Shown: positions 25,081-33,786, numbered from the stretch's first letter. The stretch is DNA of 64,000 nt from Natribaculum luteum (GCF_023008545.1 NZ_CP095398.1:496001-560000); one strand, 5' to 3'. Notes: generated by a model not told the origin, from the sequence alone. Made by a program: numbers and translations.

Positions 25081-25612
25081 TTGACATCCTCCTCCGCCTG
25101 AAGGCGGAGGAATCCTGAGCGTTGGAGATTTCAGGTTTGCAGTCCCACCGAACCCCGACACGGTGCGAATCCGTGTGGGGTTCATGGACTGTGGCGAGTG
25201 GGACTGCTGGGAGTGCCAAACCCCCGGTACTCCTATCCTCGTGCCGCGTTCGACCCTCGTGGTTGTTTTTGCCCGGCGAGGGCCGAGTGGGCGTCAACGG
25301 ACTCGGAGTTACTTTCCGTGGTGCTTGCAGCAGTCGGGCACTGCATCGGTTCAGTATAGGAACCGACCGTCCACCTGACTGGTTCCGATTACTGTCTTAT
25401 TGCTTGGGGCGGGCAGGCCGCCATCGTAGGACTGGCGGGAATCGCCCCGTTCCCGACCGATTCCTACTTCTATGATTGGTCGCCTGTCACTTCAAGGGAT
25501 GGATTAGAAATCTCGGACGGGAGTATTGCGGCGTGGATTGCATTCGAGTTGTCGGATTCATCCTCCGCCTAACGGCGGAGGTATTCTCCTCGCATCTCTA
25601 TAACCCGTTCTC
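25081..25612 (-). mobile_element. non-autonomous IS200/IS605-type element (PATE-like)
   Basis: About 530 bp with both ends but no transposase. Read on the minus strand, the left end (25612-25555) is TTATAGAGATGCGAGGAGAA plus hairpin CCTCCGCCGTTAGGCGGAGG, as at 2490-2442. The right end (25125-25081) is CCTCCGCCTTCAGGCGGAGG then AGGATGTCAA. The interior includes a structured block around 25140-25200. It would need a TnpA supplied elsewhere. It ends only ~75 bp before the next start codon. Confidence 0.65.
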
Positions 25613-25688
25613 GATATCTCTCCGGCTTCAAGAACAGGGGTGGCACAGGTATAACTGTCCAGCGCCCCTCTCACTAGAGAGTTACCCC

Positions 25689-26897
25689 ATGGATATCTCT
25701 GAGATTCTCTCGACGGAGTTCACCGAGTTCGACATCGGAACCCCGCTCTCGAAGGTCGTCGGGGCGTTCGAGAACCAGGAACTCGATGCCGTCGTCGTGA
25801 CGGACGGCGACGAGTACCGCGGTGTCGTCAGTCGTCGACAGCTCGCCTCCTCGTCCAACCAGCCCTCGGCGAAGGTCGGCTCACAGGCACAGCACGTCCC
25901 GGCCGTCGCTCGCACCGAAGACGTCCGTGAGGTTGCGCGACTCATGATCGGCAGCGACGCCAAAACGCTCCCCGTACTCGACGACGACTGTGTCGTCGGC
26001 GTAGTGACCGGCGATGCGGTCCTCGAGGCCGTCCGTCCGTTTCTCGACGCGGTGACCGTCGACGACGCCTACACGGCGAAGTTGATCAGTGCGACTCCTG
26101 AAACCACGATCGGGAAAGCGCTCAATATGCTTCGAGAAGCCGGTATCGCTCACCTCCCGGTCGTCGACGGGGACGACCTCGTGGGAATGCTAAGCCTGTA
26201 CGACGTCATCGACTTCACGACGCGGGGCGGCAGCAAGAGTCAGGGCGGGTCGTCGAGTGGCTTCGGTGGCCGCGGTGGCGGGGGACAGAACCGTGGCGGG
26301 TTCGGCGCGCGCGAGGGCGATGCCGACCGGATGCTCGATCTGCCGGTACGGAACCTGATATCCGACGCAGTCGCGACGGTCGAGCGAAGCGCACCGCTCG
26401 ACGAGGTCGTCGAGACGATGTTCGAGCGGGAGGTCTCCTCGCTCGTCGTCACGGCCGACGACGCCGACGAGCCGATCGGTATCATCACGAAGACGGACGT
26501 CATCGAGGCGCTTACCTGGGAGCGCGATGACCGGAACGCCGTGCAGGTGTTCGGACTCGACCTGCTCGAGGGGATGAACTACGACGACGTTTCCGCGCTG
26601 ATCGAGAACATGACCTCGAAGTACGGTGAGATGACCGTAATCAAGGCCAGTATCGAACTGCAGGAGCACAAGGAACAGAGTCGGGGTGTGCCGCTGGTGC
26701 TCGCACGAATCCGACTGGTCACCGACCGCGGCTACTTCACGGCCGATGGGGAGGGCTACGGTGCCTCTCACGCCCTTCGACTTGCCGCGAACGCGGTCGA
26801 ACGTCAGCTGCTCAAGGGGAAGACCTACGGCCACTCGAAGAAGCATTCAGACACTGACGAGCGGGCACAGCTCTATGGCTGGTGGCTTGGCGGGTAA
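25689..26897 (+). CDS. four-CBS protein fused to an HPF/YfiA-like ribosome-binding domain
   Basis: 402 aa from ATG 25689. CBS domains lie at ~1-60, ~65-125, ~130-190 and ~225-285 (MLDLPVRNLISDAVATVERS), with a Gly/Ser/Asn/Gln-rich linker at ~190-220. The C-terminal ~100 residues (ALIENMTSKYGEMTVIKASI, then EGYGASHALRLAANAVERQL) resemble hibernation-promoting-factor/sigma-54-modulation proteins. CBS domains bind adenosine nucleotides, so an energy-sensing ribosome-hibernation role is inferred. A longer frame from 25476 lies in transposon DNA. Confidence 0.82.
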   Translation: MDISEILSTEFTEFDIGTPLSKVVGAFENQELDAVVVTDGDEYRGVVSRRQLASSSNQPSAKVGSQAQHVPAVARTEDVREVARLMIGSDAKTLPVLDDDCVVGVVTGDAVLEAVRPFLDAVTVDDAYTAKLISATPETTIGKALNMLREAGIAHLPVVDGDDLVGMLSLYDVIDFTTRGGSKSQGGSSSGFGGRGGGGQNRGGFGAREGDADRMLDLPVRNLISDAVATVERSAPLDEVVETMFEREVSSLVVTADDADEPIGIITKTDVIEALTWERDDRNAVQVFGLDLLEGMNYDDVSALIENMTSKYGEMTVIKASIELQEHKEQSRGVPLVLARIRLVTDRGYFTADGEGYGASHALRLAANAVERQLLKGKTYGHSKKHSDTDERAQLYGWWLGG

Positions 26898-26931
26898 TCG
26901 GATAGATATCTACAGAGAACGCAGGAGAGAG

Positions 26932-27217
26932 CCCACGACTTTAGTCCTGTCTCTTACCCATACGTCGGAGTCTCGCGAAAGCGGCGTTTCGGAGGCTCTC
27001 GAGGCGGGCGAGCACGAGCTGAGACCCACAGGAAGAGAGACGAGATCGATGCTCGGTACGGAGCGTAGTACTCGAGTCGACTGCGTTCGGATCCACAATT
27101 ACGGATTTCACCCGGCGAAAGGCGCTAAATACTGGTATCTCGATCGCCACTCTCCGATGGATCGCTCGCAGACTGGTAGCGCAACTTGTGGGTAAGAGAC
27201 AGGACTTCAGTCGTGGG
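26932..27217. mobile_element. IS4-derived MITE
   Basis: 286 bp with long inverted termini CCCACGACTTTAGTCCTGTC / CCCACGACTGAAGTCCTGTC, each followed by TCTTACCCA. They match the ends of the IS4-type element at 42346-45006. The interior (~220 bp) carries no transposase sequence. It lies 35 bp after the CBS-HPF stop. The element at 42346 has an interrupted transposase, so mobilisation would need another copy. Confidence 0.75.
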
Positions 27218-27221
27218 AGGA

Positions 27222-27395
27222 GGTCAAAGGCGGAGCAGGCCGGGTGCCTCGGGGTCGTACAGAAATCTCCGACTTCCGTGATCGGGCGAACGCAACGCGT
27301 TCGCAGACCTCGCGAAGCCTTCGACTTCGCTCAGTGACGAGACGCTTCGCGTCTCGAACCACCTGACCCCGAGGCGGTTCACTGGCTGTGTCGGA
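27222..27395 (-). mobile_element. orphan TnpB-element right end (second copy)
   Basis: On the minus strand: CAGTGAACCGCCTCGGGGTC, three hairpins (GAGACGC/GCGTCTC, CGAAG/CTTCG, GAACGCG/CGCGTTC), CGATCACGGAAGT and CGACCCCGAGGCACCCGG. This is the same block order as 9968-10118. The adjacent 27396-27540 is non-coding by my reading; its minus-strand frame (YLREHLEHHGHDPKTAISLV) could be further transposase debris. Confidence 0.5.
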
Positions 27396-27574
27396 GATAA
27401 TGTACATTCCAACGAGAGATATCGCCGTCTTGGGATCGTGACCGTGGTGTTCCAGGTGTTCCCGTAGGTACGGCAATGTTTGGGGATATCACAGGCTGGA
27501 CCGTAACTGTCTGTATGAGTGCCCCAAGCGCGACAGCCACCAGACTGAGATTCGCGCACCCGAGAGCCGATTTG

Positions 27575-27907
27575 TCACCGGTGTATCAGTCCCAGTATTC
27601 GGCCTTGAACATCATCGGCGGAGTCGTACGTTTGGTTATCAGTGGGAGCAAGCACTTCCTCGAGGGATTCCGTCCCACCCTGAGTTTCGATCTCATAGTC
27701 GCCATAGGCCGCAACCAATTCATCCGTCGTGGTTGGATAGTCGTGGGTTTCGAGGGCTTCACCGAGGTCACCGAGCTGCCCACTAGGGTCACCACTCATC
27801 GCTTGGTCTTCACGAGTGCGGTCGCGTGTTTTCTCTACCTTTCGATCTGACTGGCGTGGTCCTTGCTCACCGTCTTTCTCGTCTCGGCTCTGTTTGTCAT
27901 CTGTCAT
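27575..27907 (-). CDS. haloarchaeal DUF5789-type small protein
   Basis: 110 aa from ATG 27907. The N-terminal ~40 residues are charged and disordered (Lys/Arg/Glu/Gln). The C-terminal domain reads LGEALETHDYPTTTDELVAAYGDYEIETQGG, then SADDVQGRILGLIHR, a well-conserved haloarchaeal family without known function. Cytoplasmic. Monocistronic. Confidence 0.75.
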   Translation of the reverse strand: MTDDKQSRDEKDGEQGPRQSDRKVEKTRDRTREDQAMSGDPSGQLGDLGEALETHDYPTTTDELVAAYGDYEIETQGGTESLEEVLAPTDNQTYDSADDVQGRILGLIHR

Positions 27908-28049
27908 CTCTCCCACTAGGCGCTCGATTCAGATAACGGTGTGGTAGCTCACGCCTGTGATTCCTCGAGCAGATCTTATAGGCGTAGGGATTCCGTGAAG
28001 TAACCGTAATAACGTGCGAGTGGCCGAAAAATATCGTATGAAACGGAAA

Positions 28050-28475
28050 TCATTGAGTTTGACGAATGAACTCGTCGAGTTCGGCTTCGATGAGCGTCGC
28101 GACGCGCTCGCTGTATCTCCAGAGTGCGGCGTTGAGCCGTTCTTCGGTCTCGTCGTCGAGTACGTCTGCTCCACGAAGGGCGGAGTCTATGGTAATCTGT
28201 GGGTGATACACGCAGACCACCCCGAGTGAGGTATCCGAACTCGAGGTCCCTGCCGTGTGGATTCCGTACTGGTCGGTCCCCCAGACACCATCGCCCCCGT
28301 GTCGTTCCAGTTCAGAATCGAGGGTATCGAGGAGTCGGAGTTCGTCCGCGGTGAGGATCGGCTCGTCACTGTCGAACAGTTCAGTATATGCCGCCGTCCG
28401 GGCACTATTCGTCCATTGCTCCAAGTGGGATCGTGCTCGTAGTACGAGCTGTCGCTCGTCTGGAAACTCGGCCAT
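28050..28475 (-). CDS. haloarchaeal conserved protein (DUF7539-like)
   Basis: 141 aa, soluble and mostly helical: MAEFPDERQLVLRARSHLEQ, DEPILTADELRLLDTLDSEL, a Gly-rich turn, then GVVCVYHPQITIDSALRG and LNAALWRYSERVATLIEAEL. I associate it with a haloarchaea-only family of unknown function; the family number is from memory and uncertain. Adjacent intergenic stretches carry no gene on either side. Confidence 0.6.
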   Translation of the reverse strand: MAEFPDERQLVLRARSHLEQWTNSARTAAYTELFDSDEPILTADELRLLDTLDSELERHGGDGVWGTDQYGIHTAGTSSSDTSLGVVCVYHPQITIDSALRGADVLDDETEERLNAALWRYSERVATLIEAELDEFIRQTQ

Positions 28476-28633
28476 GCGCCACGTAGGAGGGCAAGGCCAA
28501 TCAATGTTCGTACAACGCCGAGCGCTCAGCTTCGACTGATGATGGCACGCACGTGCTCCGATAGATAATGACGGATCGTGGTAGCGTGATCCTCGGGACC
28601 CTTACACGTCGTTCGAAGGAACATTTGTTTGTA
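28476..28633. other. intergenic spacer
   Basis: No gene, repeat or clear promoter seen between the DUF7539-like gene start and the decayed cold-shock gene. Confidence 0.4.
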
Positions 28634-28827
28634 ATAGGGAACGATAAGGTTGATTTCTTCAACGACACTGGTGGCTACGGTTTATTTCGACTGAGGATTC
28701 GGACGAGGGCGTTTTCTTTCACATGGTGGACGTTGGCGGCCCGACCCTCGAAGAGGGACAGAACATCGATTTCGATATCGAGCAGGCCCCCAAGGGTCCC
28801 CGCGCGACGAACGTCGTTTGCGCCTGA
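28634..28827 (+). pseudogene. cold-shock protein (CspA) pseudogene
   Basis: Two frames together spell a haloarchaeal Csp: frame 1 NDKVDFFNDTGGYG, then after a single-base deletion in the T run at ~28681 frame 2 FISTEDSDEGVFFHMVDVGG, GPTLEEGQNIDFDIEQ and KGPRATNVV to a TGA at 28825. The usual ATGGCGAACGG start has become ATAGGGAACGA, so the start codon is also lost. The RNP-1-like KVDFF/GYGFI and RNP-2-like VFFHM motifs are still readable. The ~194-bp length fits a 64-residue CspA with one base missing. Confidence 0.85.
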
Positions 28828-29017
28828 ATTGCTCACAGTCACTGGACTGTGACGGACGGTACGGATTCATTCTCAGACACCTGGTTGTTGAATCCGCAGA
28901 GGGCAACAGGATTCATTGTTTGACAGCTTGTTCAACGTTGTAGACTGCTGCGGCAAGCACGATTTCACGGAATTGGCGATCGTTCTAATGACTTACCTCG
29001 ACGCCGTCGACGGATTC

Positions 29018-29280
29018 AAACTAGGTAGCGAGGCGGATCTCCCGCCCCACCGTGGGCGGGAAGGAAGCCAACACGCGCTGCCTCCTCGGAGGGTTGAAGT
29101 GAGTGACATTCCACATTAGTGGTACGTGGTCGGCGGCCAACAGCTGTCGCCGATCACGGGCCGCAGTCAACCGGCCCCAGAATCGGGGATGCAGACCCGT
29201 GAACGCCCGAACGCTCTTCGGGTACGACGCGGTACGTCCACCGATAAGCCCCGCGCCATTGTGCGCGGGGCAGTTGACTA
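29018..29280 (+). mobile_element. short non-autonomous IS200/IS605-type element
   Basis: The left part (29018-29066) is TTCAAACTAGGTAGCGAGGC followed by CTCCCGCCCCACCGTGGGCG. The right part (29247-29280) is AAGCCCCGCGCCATTGTGCG, then CGGGGCAGTTGAC. About 180 bp of non-coding DNA lies between. The right end is the same as that bordering the TnpB pseudogene at 35043-35080 (inverted). The whole 28828-29340 interval has no gene. Confidence 0.5.
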
Positions 29281-29340
29281 GAGCCCCGGAAAACAGTTAT
29301 AGCAGACATTATTTCTGTCGTCGGTTAGTAACGCCCGACA

Positions 29341-30408
29341 ATGGAACCGCTCGAAATCGGCTTACGGATTCTCGGTGGAATCATACTTATCGGAGTAAAC
29401 GCGTTTTTCGTCGCGATCGAATTCGCGTTGACGCGTACCCGCCAGTATCCCGAGTCGGAGTTCAACACGCCGGGGCTTGAACTCGCGTGGGAGATGACTA
29501 ACGACTTGGAGTTTTATTTGACGACCTGCCAGGTCTGGATTTCCGCGACGAGTATCGCATTGGGGATTATCGCCGAGCCCGGACTGGCAGCCTTGTTCTC
29601 ACCCCTGTTCGAGAACACCACACTCGCATCGGCCGGAGCCGGATCACTACTTGGGTTTTTGATCATCAACCTCGTCCACCTCACGCACGGCGAACAGACT
29701 CCGACGTACCTCGGCGTCGAACGCTCCAAACAGGTCGCCCGCTACGGATCACGGCCGCTGTACTGGTTCGCCAAGATACTCGCCCCGGCAATCAAATTCG
29801 GTGACTGGATCGCAAAGGCGACACTCGGTTTGTTCGGCATCGAGATGACCCAGGCGTGGACGGAGACCGAACGGGAAGTTATCGAGACTCGAGCTGATCT
29901 CCGGACCCGGCTTGGATCGGTGCTCGAGGAGGGTGGCCTGCCCGACGAACGCCGCGAGGAGATTATGAACGCCTTGACAATCGGCGAGCAGTCGCTCAGT
30001 GAGGTCATGATCCCGGCTGACGAAATAGTATCGTTATCTACTACAGACGATCCCGAGTCGAACTTCCAGAAAATGGAAGAGCACCCCCACACACGGTATC
30101 CACTGATTGGCGATGAGCTGACCGATTTCCGTGGCATTGTCTATACTCCGATCCTGCTGAGACACCGTGAACAACTGGCAACCGGCAACCTCGATTTCTC
30201 CGGGCTAGCAGCACCGACGATGACACTCTCTCCCGATACGGACGTTAGCGATGCGATCGATCAGTTCCAAACTGAACAGCAAGAACTCGCCCTCGTCATC
30301 GAAGATGGCGGAGTCGTTGGACTGGTGACCGTAACTGACCTCTTGGAGACGATCATCGGTGATATTGAAGATCCACTCGACCAAGTCGATCCCGACGCAC
30401 TCGACTAG
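29341..30408 (+). CDS. second CNNM-type protein (DUF21 + CBS pair)
   Basis: 355 aa. The DUF21 membrane domain covers ~1-170, with FFVAIEFALTRTR in place of the usual SSSE motif (AIEFAL retained) and LVHLTHGEQTPTYLGVE. The CBS pair covers ~205-340 (LSEVMIPADEIVSL; ELALVIEDGGVVGLVTVTDL). It lacks the C-terminal CorC/HlyC domain found in the paralogue at 10740-12146. Putative ion transport or regulation. The ATG at 29341 lies just after the transposon end. Confidence 0.87.
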   Translation: MEPLEIGLRILGGIILIGVNAFFVAIEFALTRTRQYPESEFNTPGLELAWEMTNDLEFYLTTCQVWISATSIALGIIAEPGLAALFSPLFENTTLASAGAGSLLGFLIINLVHLTHGEQTPTYLGVERSKQVARYGSRPLYWFAKILAPAIKFGDWIAKATLGLFGIEMTQAWTETEREVIETRADLRTRLGSVLEEGGLPDERREEIMNALTIGEQSLSEVMIPADEIVSLSTTDDPESNFQKMEEHPHTRYPLIGDELTDFRGIVYTPILLRHREQLATGNLDFSGLAAPTMTLSPDTDVSDAIDQFQTEQQELALVIEDGGVVGLVTVTDLLETIIGDIEDPLDQVDPDALD

Positions 30409-30588
30409 AGAAATATCCATCACTGGCACTGATCGCTCAGTTAATCCACAAGGTGAACTACTCCGCCCTACTCGCACTTGGTGCTCACTCGTTGGGGTTG
30501 GGACTTCCCACTTTGACGATGTGGTTGAAAGAATTATATACTGTTATGCACAGTTACGACCCTAATAGTAATATAATATAAATATATT

Positions 30589-30717
30589 TACTAATTATTT
30601 TGAACCATTGACTCGATGGCAAACGACAAGTCGTCGGCTACCAGGCGACAGGTCCTTCTTGGAAGTAGTGCAGCGCTTGGCAGCGCGATGGCAGGGTGTC
30701 AATTCCCGTCAGCGTAG
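30589..30717 (+). pseudogene. duplicated 5' end of the ABC binding-protein gene
   Basis: From 30589 the DNA follows the binding-protein gene from ~17624. The leader TTTACTAATTATTTTGAACC is followed by ATG (30616) and MANDKSSATRRQVLLGSSAA, then ALGSAMAGC. It diverges exactly after the lipobox Cys and stops five codons later (QFPSA). Only about five to seven bases differ over ~80 in the coding part. A 33-residue Tat lipoprotein signal without cargo remains; translation is possible but a function is unlikely. Confidence 0.85.
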
Positions 30718-30784
30718 AGGGGATCGAGCTTCTGATGTTCGGACAGACACTACTAATAGCGGATTACGAAAAACTGCGCGATTG

Positions 30785-30960
30785 ATCTTCCGACAGCAAT
30801 GGTCTAGCTCCGAGCGACAGTCATTACGACGTCGTGTGAATCGAAATAGTAACCTCTGTTGACTATTGCACCTATTGTATAATGTGCGACTATTGTTCGG
30901 ATGTGTCGACTCCAAATACGTGCCTGTTCCAATTGTCTACAGCCTCTAAAAAATCGTTTC
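30785..30960 (+). repeat. dispersed intergenic repeat, copy B
   Basis: Partner of 23706-23868. Shared blocks: CCGACAGCAATGGTCT (A: TCGACAGCGATTGTCT), GAGCGACA, AACCTCTGTTGACTATTGCA, TATAATGTGCGACTATTGT, TTGTCTACAGC and TCTAAAAAATCGTTTCAG. It separates the duplicated signal-peptide fragment from the 3' end of the halolysin gene. Confidence 0.45.
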
Positions 30961-30987
30961 AGCCGTAATCGAAGTCGGGTGGACGGG

Positions 30988-32370
30988 TCACTGCTCGACG
31001 GCTGCAGCCGGATTCAGGAAGCCCGATCCGTAGTACGTCTTGTCGTACTCTTCGACCGTCTCGGCAGTGTTCTTCAACGTTTGACGTACCTGATTCGCGT
31101 TGAAGTCGGGGTTCTGGCTCTTTACGAGTGCAGCAGCCCCCACGACCTGTGGACAGGCCATCGACGTTCCAGCGATCCAATCATAGCCGTAGGTTGCCCC
31201 CTCGTAGGTCCCGTCATCGGCGTACTCGGGCATGGCGATCGTGTTGTATACGAGGTCGAGATACCACGGGACGCCGGTGTCGATCGCGTCGAGGTCGGCA
31301 TTTCCACCGGGTGCAGCGACGTCGATGGCGTTCGTTCCATAGTTGGTGTAGAACGCTGGACTGTAGAAGCCCTCTTCGAGCCCCTCGTCGCCCCACTGGT
31401 ACCCAATCGGTCCAGTAGCGCTGACGGACACGACGTTCGCCGCCTCGTTCGGAAGACTGACCGCAGGGGCACACTCCTCCGTGCCGTCGCCGTCGAAGTC
31501 CGTGCAGATACGTCCATCGTGCTGGAGATCCGTACTGTCGTTGCCCGCGGCTGCGACGAGCAACGTCCCGTTGCTATTGGCGTAGGTCGTGGTCCGATTG
31601 AGCATCTTGCCGTACAATTGCCCCTGTGCCTTGCGCGAGACCGGATACGCTCCAAGACTCATGTTGGCCACGTCGACGTCGATGCGGACGCTGTAGACGA
31701 TGGCCGCGAGGATGTCCGCGAACGACGCCAGTGACTCCGGCGAGAACACTCGACAGTCGACGACCTCCGTCGCGGGCGCAGTACCGACGACGCCCCCTTC
31801 GTTTTGATCGTCTGCGGCGATGATTCCGGCGACGTGAGTCCCGTGGTACCCACCAAAGGGACCACCAGCACCGTATCCGTCGTCAGTGAAGTTCCGAGAC
31901 AGGTCCTCGTTCACTGCGTGCTCGAGATCTGGATGCCCGGCAGCGACTCCTGTGTCGATGACCGCTACTCGAGTTTCGTCTCCGCGAGTGATTTCGTGAG
32001 CCGCTGGAATGTTCTGGGCCTGCTTATCCCATTGATACTCGTATCCCGGCTCGTCGGTTGCGCTGGCTGCGATCGGCGTCTGGTCGCTGAGAGGGCGATT
32101 CAGCGAGTACGTCGTGTCCGGAGCGTACGTTGTGTTCAGCGACCGGACGTCTGCTTCTGCTCCATTTACGACCAGCAGGTCGATCTCACGAAGATCGTGA
32201 ACGACGTCCAGGCCTGCCGCTTCGGCCTTCGTTCTCGAGGTCGCCTTGGCGTCGACGAGGAATCGGCTTGTCGACGTCGCTGCAACGACCGAACTTCCGA
32301 CCGCAATTCCACCGAGGAGGCTTCCGCTCACCTTGAGGAACGTTCGTCGTGTTCCATTTAACATAGCCAA
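30988..32370 (-). CDS. halolysin-like subtilisin (S8) protease, Tat-exported
   Basis: 460 aa. The Tat signal is GTRRTFLKVSGSLLGGIAVG. An inhibitor-like propeptide spans ~35-105. The catalytic domain spans ~120-460 with Asp in VAVIDTGVAAGHPDL, His in YHGTHVAGIIA and Ser in IAGTSMACPQVVGAAAL; the oxyanion Asn lies in LLVAAAGNDS. It ends at the catalytic domain, without the ~110-residue C-terminal extension of classical halolysins. Start is ATG 32370 or the ATG at 32364. Secreted extracellular protease. Confidence 0.92.
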   Translation of the reverse strand: MAMLNGTRRTFLKVSGSLLGGIAVGSSVVAATSTSRFLVDAKATSRTKAEAAGLDVVHDLREIDLLVVNGAEADVRSLNTTYAPDTTYSLNRPLSDQTPIAASATDEPGYEYQWDKQAQNIPAAHEITRGDETRVAVIDTGVAAGHPDLEHAVNEDLSRNFTDDGYGAGGPFGGYHGTHVAGIIAADDQNEGGVVGTAPATEVVDCRVFSPESLASFADILAAIVYSVRIDVDVANMSLGAYPVSRKAQGQLYGKMLNRTTTYANSNGTLLVAAAGNDSTDLQHDGRICTDFDGDGTEECAPAVSLPNEAANVVSVSATGPIGYQWGDEGLEEGFYSPAFYTNYGTNAIDVAAPGGNADLDAIDTGVPWYLDLVYNTIAMPEYADDGTYEGATYGYDWIAGTSMACPQVVGAAALVKSQNPDFNANQVRQTLKNTAETVEEYDKTYYGSGFLNPAAAVEQ

Positions 32371-32639
32371 CTGTGATAATAGATAACATTGGTATTAATT
32401 CTATTGGTGAATTGAAGTTTCTGCGAAGTTGTAAATATGGGAAATACAGATTTTATTCCCTGGTAACAGTATCGTCGAAATGGGGCTGGGACCGGCAGTT
32501 TGGGTCTTCGATCGTCTTCTCCGTGGCGTGAGCGCTGTAGAGCTGCGAGTGACCGATGTGGGATAGACAGCGATCAGATTCGTGAACTTATCAGGAAATC
32601 CTGTGAGAGCTATACCTCGCTGGAACGAGTCCATTCGGT
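32371..32639. other. intergenic region, divergent promoters
   Basis: AT-rich 32380-32460 lies upstream of the protease and contains its likely promoter (ATTAATACCAATGTTATCTA as read on the minus strand). No gene or repeat was recognised in the remainder. Confidence 0.4.
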
Positions 32640-32858
32640 ATGGACAGCGAGTCGTTCGCGTTTGGCGTCCCGGTGATCGGCGTTCTCGTCGGAGCTGTCA
32701 TCATCGTCGTGAGCGTCTTTCAGGGCGGCTTGACCCCGGTGACGATGATCGGCGGTCTGATCGGATTCGTCAGTATCGTAGGGTTGACGATCGCGGTGAC
32801 ACGTGTCGAGCGTGGTGAACTATCGGGGAGCGAACTACCGGCTGATCGTGAACACTGA
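32640..32858 (+). CDS. small two-helix membrane protein
   Basis: 72 aa with two membrane helices (VPVIGVLVGAVIIVVSVF, ~9-28; MIGGLIGFVSIVGLTIAV, ~35-53) and an acidic C-terminal tail. No family recognised. It precedes a UspA gene by 94 bp on the same strand. Codon use is normal for the region. Confidence 0.55.
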   Translation: MDSESFAFGVPVIGVLVGAVIIVVSVFQGGLTPVTMIGGLIGFVSIVGLTIAVTRVERGELSGSELPADREH

Positions 32859-32952
32859 TCGCCCCGAGGCAGGCCTGCGCTCCGTGAGGGCAGGGCAAGC
32901 GGACGAACCGCTCGAGGGACAGTCGTAAGTAACTGTTGGGTGAAATGACAAC

Positions 32953-33786
32953 ATGTTCGATCACATTCTCGTGCCGACGGACGGAAGCGGTCCCGCGACC
33001 GCCGCCCTCGAGTACGCGGCAGCCATCGCGGCAGCGAACGATGCGACCGTTCACGTACTGCACGTGACCGAGACGCCGCCCGACGAGGAAGACGAGGAGA
33101 TCGTCACGACGGCCCGCGACTGGGTCACCGCCGCTGGGGCGGCAGTCGACGAGGAGGTCGTGCAGGGCGAACCCGACGAGACGATCTGCGAGTACGCCGC
33201 CGACCGCGGCGTCGACGGAATCGTCATGGGGACGCAGGGGCGACAGGGACTCGAGCGGTTCGTGCTCGGGAGCGTGACGGAGTCGGTCGTCCGTAACGCG
33301 ACCGTTCCAGTGCTCGTCGTCCGCAGGGGCAGTGACGTCCGGCGGGAGTATCCCTACGAGACGATCGTCGTGCCGATCGACGGAAGCGAACACGCCGTGG
33401 CGGCCTTAGAACACGGGATCGAGATCGCGACCCGACACGACGCGACGCTTCACCTCCTGTCGGTCGTCGACGTGAGAGCCACTGGCGTCGACGCCGTCGC
33501 CGACCTGCAGGCCGATCAGTTCGCCGAATACGCGCGGACGATCGTCGACGACGCGGCGGCGAAGGCACGAACCGCGGGCGTCGACGACGTCGTGACGACG
33601 GTGACGTTCGGTTCGACCTACCGCGAGATCAGGTCTCACGCCCAGGACCACGAGGCCGACCTCCTCGTGATGGGGACCCACGGACGACACGGCTTCGATC
33701 GGCTCATGCTCGGTAGCGTCACCGAACGCGTCTTGCGGACTGCGCCAGCACCCGTGCTCACGGTTCGCGTCCCCGAAACGGAGTAG
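32953..33786 (+). CDS. tandem universal stress protein (UspA-UspA), second copy
   Basis: 277 aa with two UspA domains (~1-138 and ~139-277). Unlike the copy at 12385, both have a complete ATP-binding motif: GTQGRQGLERFVLGS and GTHGRHGFDRLMLGS. Start motifs FDHILVPTDGS and YETIVVPIDGS mark each domain. Cytoplasmic, ATP-binding stress protein. Monocistronic. Confidence 0.92.
   Translation: MFDHILVPTDGSGPATAALEYAAAIAAANDATVHVLHVTETPPDEEDEEIVTTARDWVTAAGAAVDEEVVQGEPDETICEYAADRGVDGIVMGTQGRQGLERFVLGSVTESVVRNATVPVLVVRRGSDVRREYPYETIVVPIDGSEHAVAALEHGIEIATRHDATLHLLSVVDVRATGVDAVADLQADQFAEYARTIVDDAAAKARTAGVDDVVTTVTFGSTYREIRSHAQDHEADLLVMGTHGRHGFDRLMLGSVTERVLRTAPAPVLTVRVPETE

Noticed and set aside
30601-30862. 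84-codon frame starting near the duplicated signal peptide
   Set aside because: It is in a different frame from the homologous signal peptide and shows no protein-like pattern.
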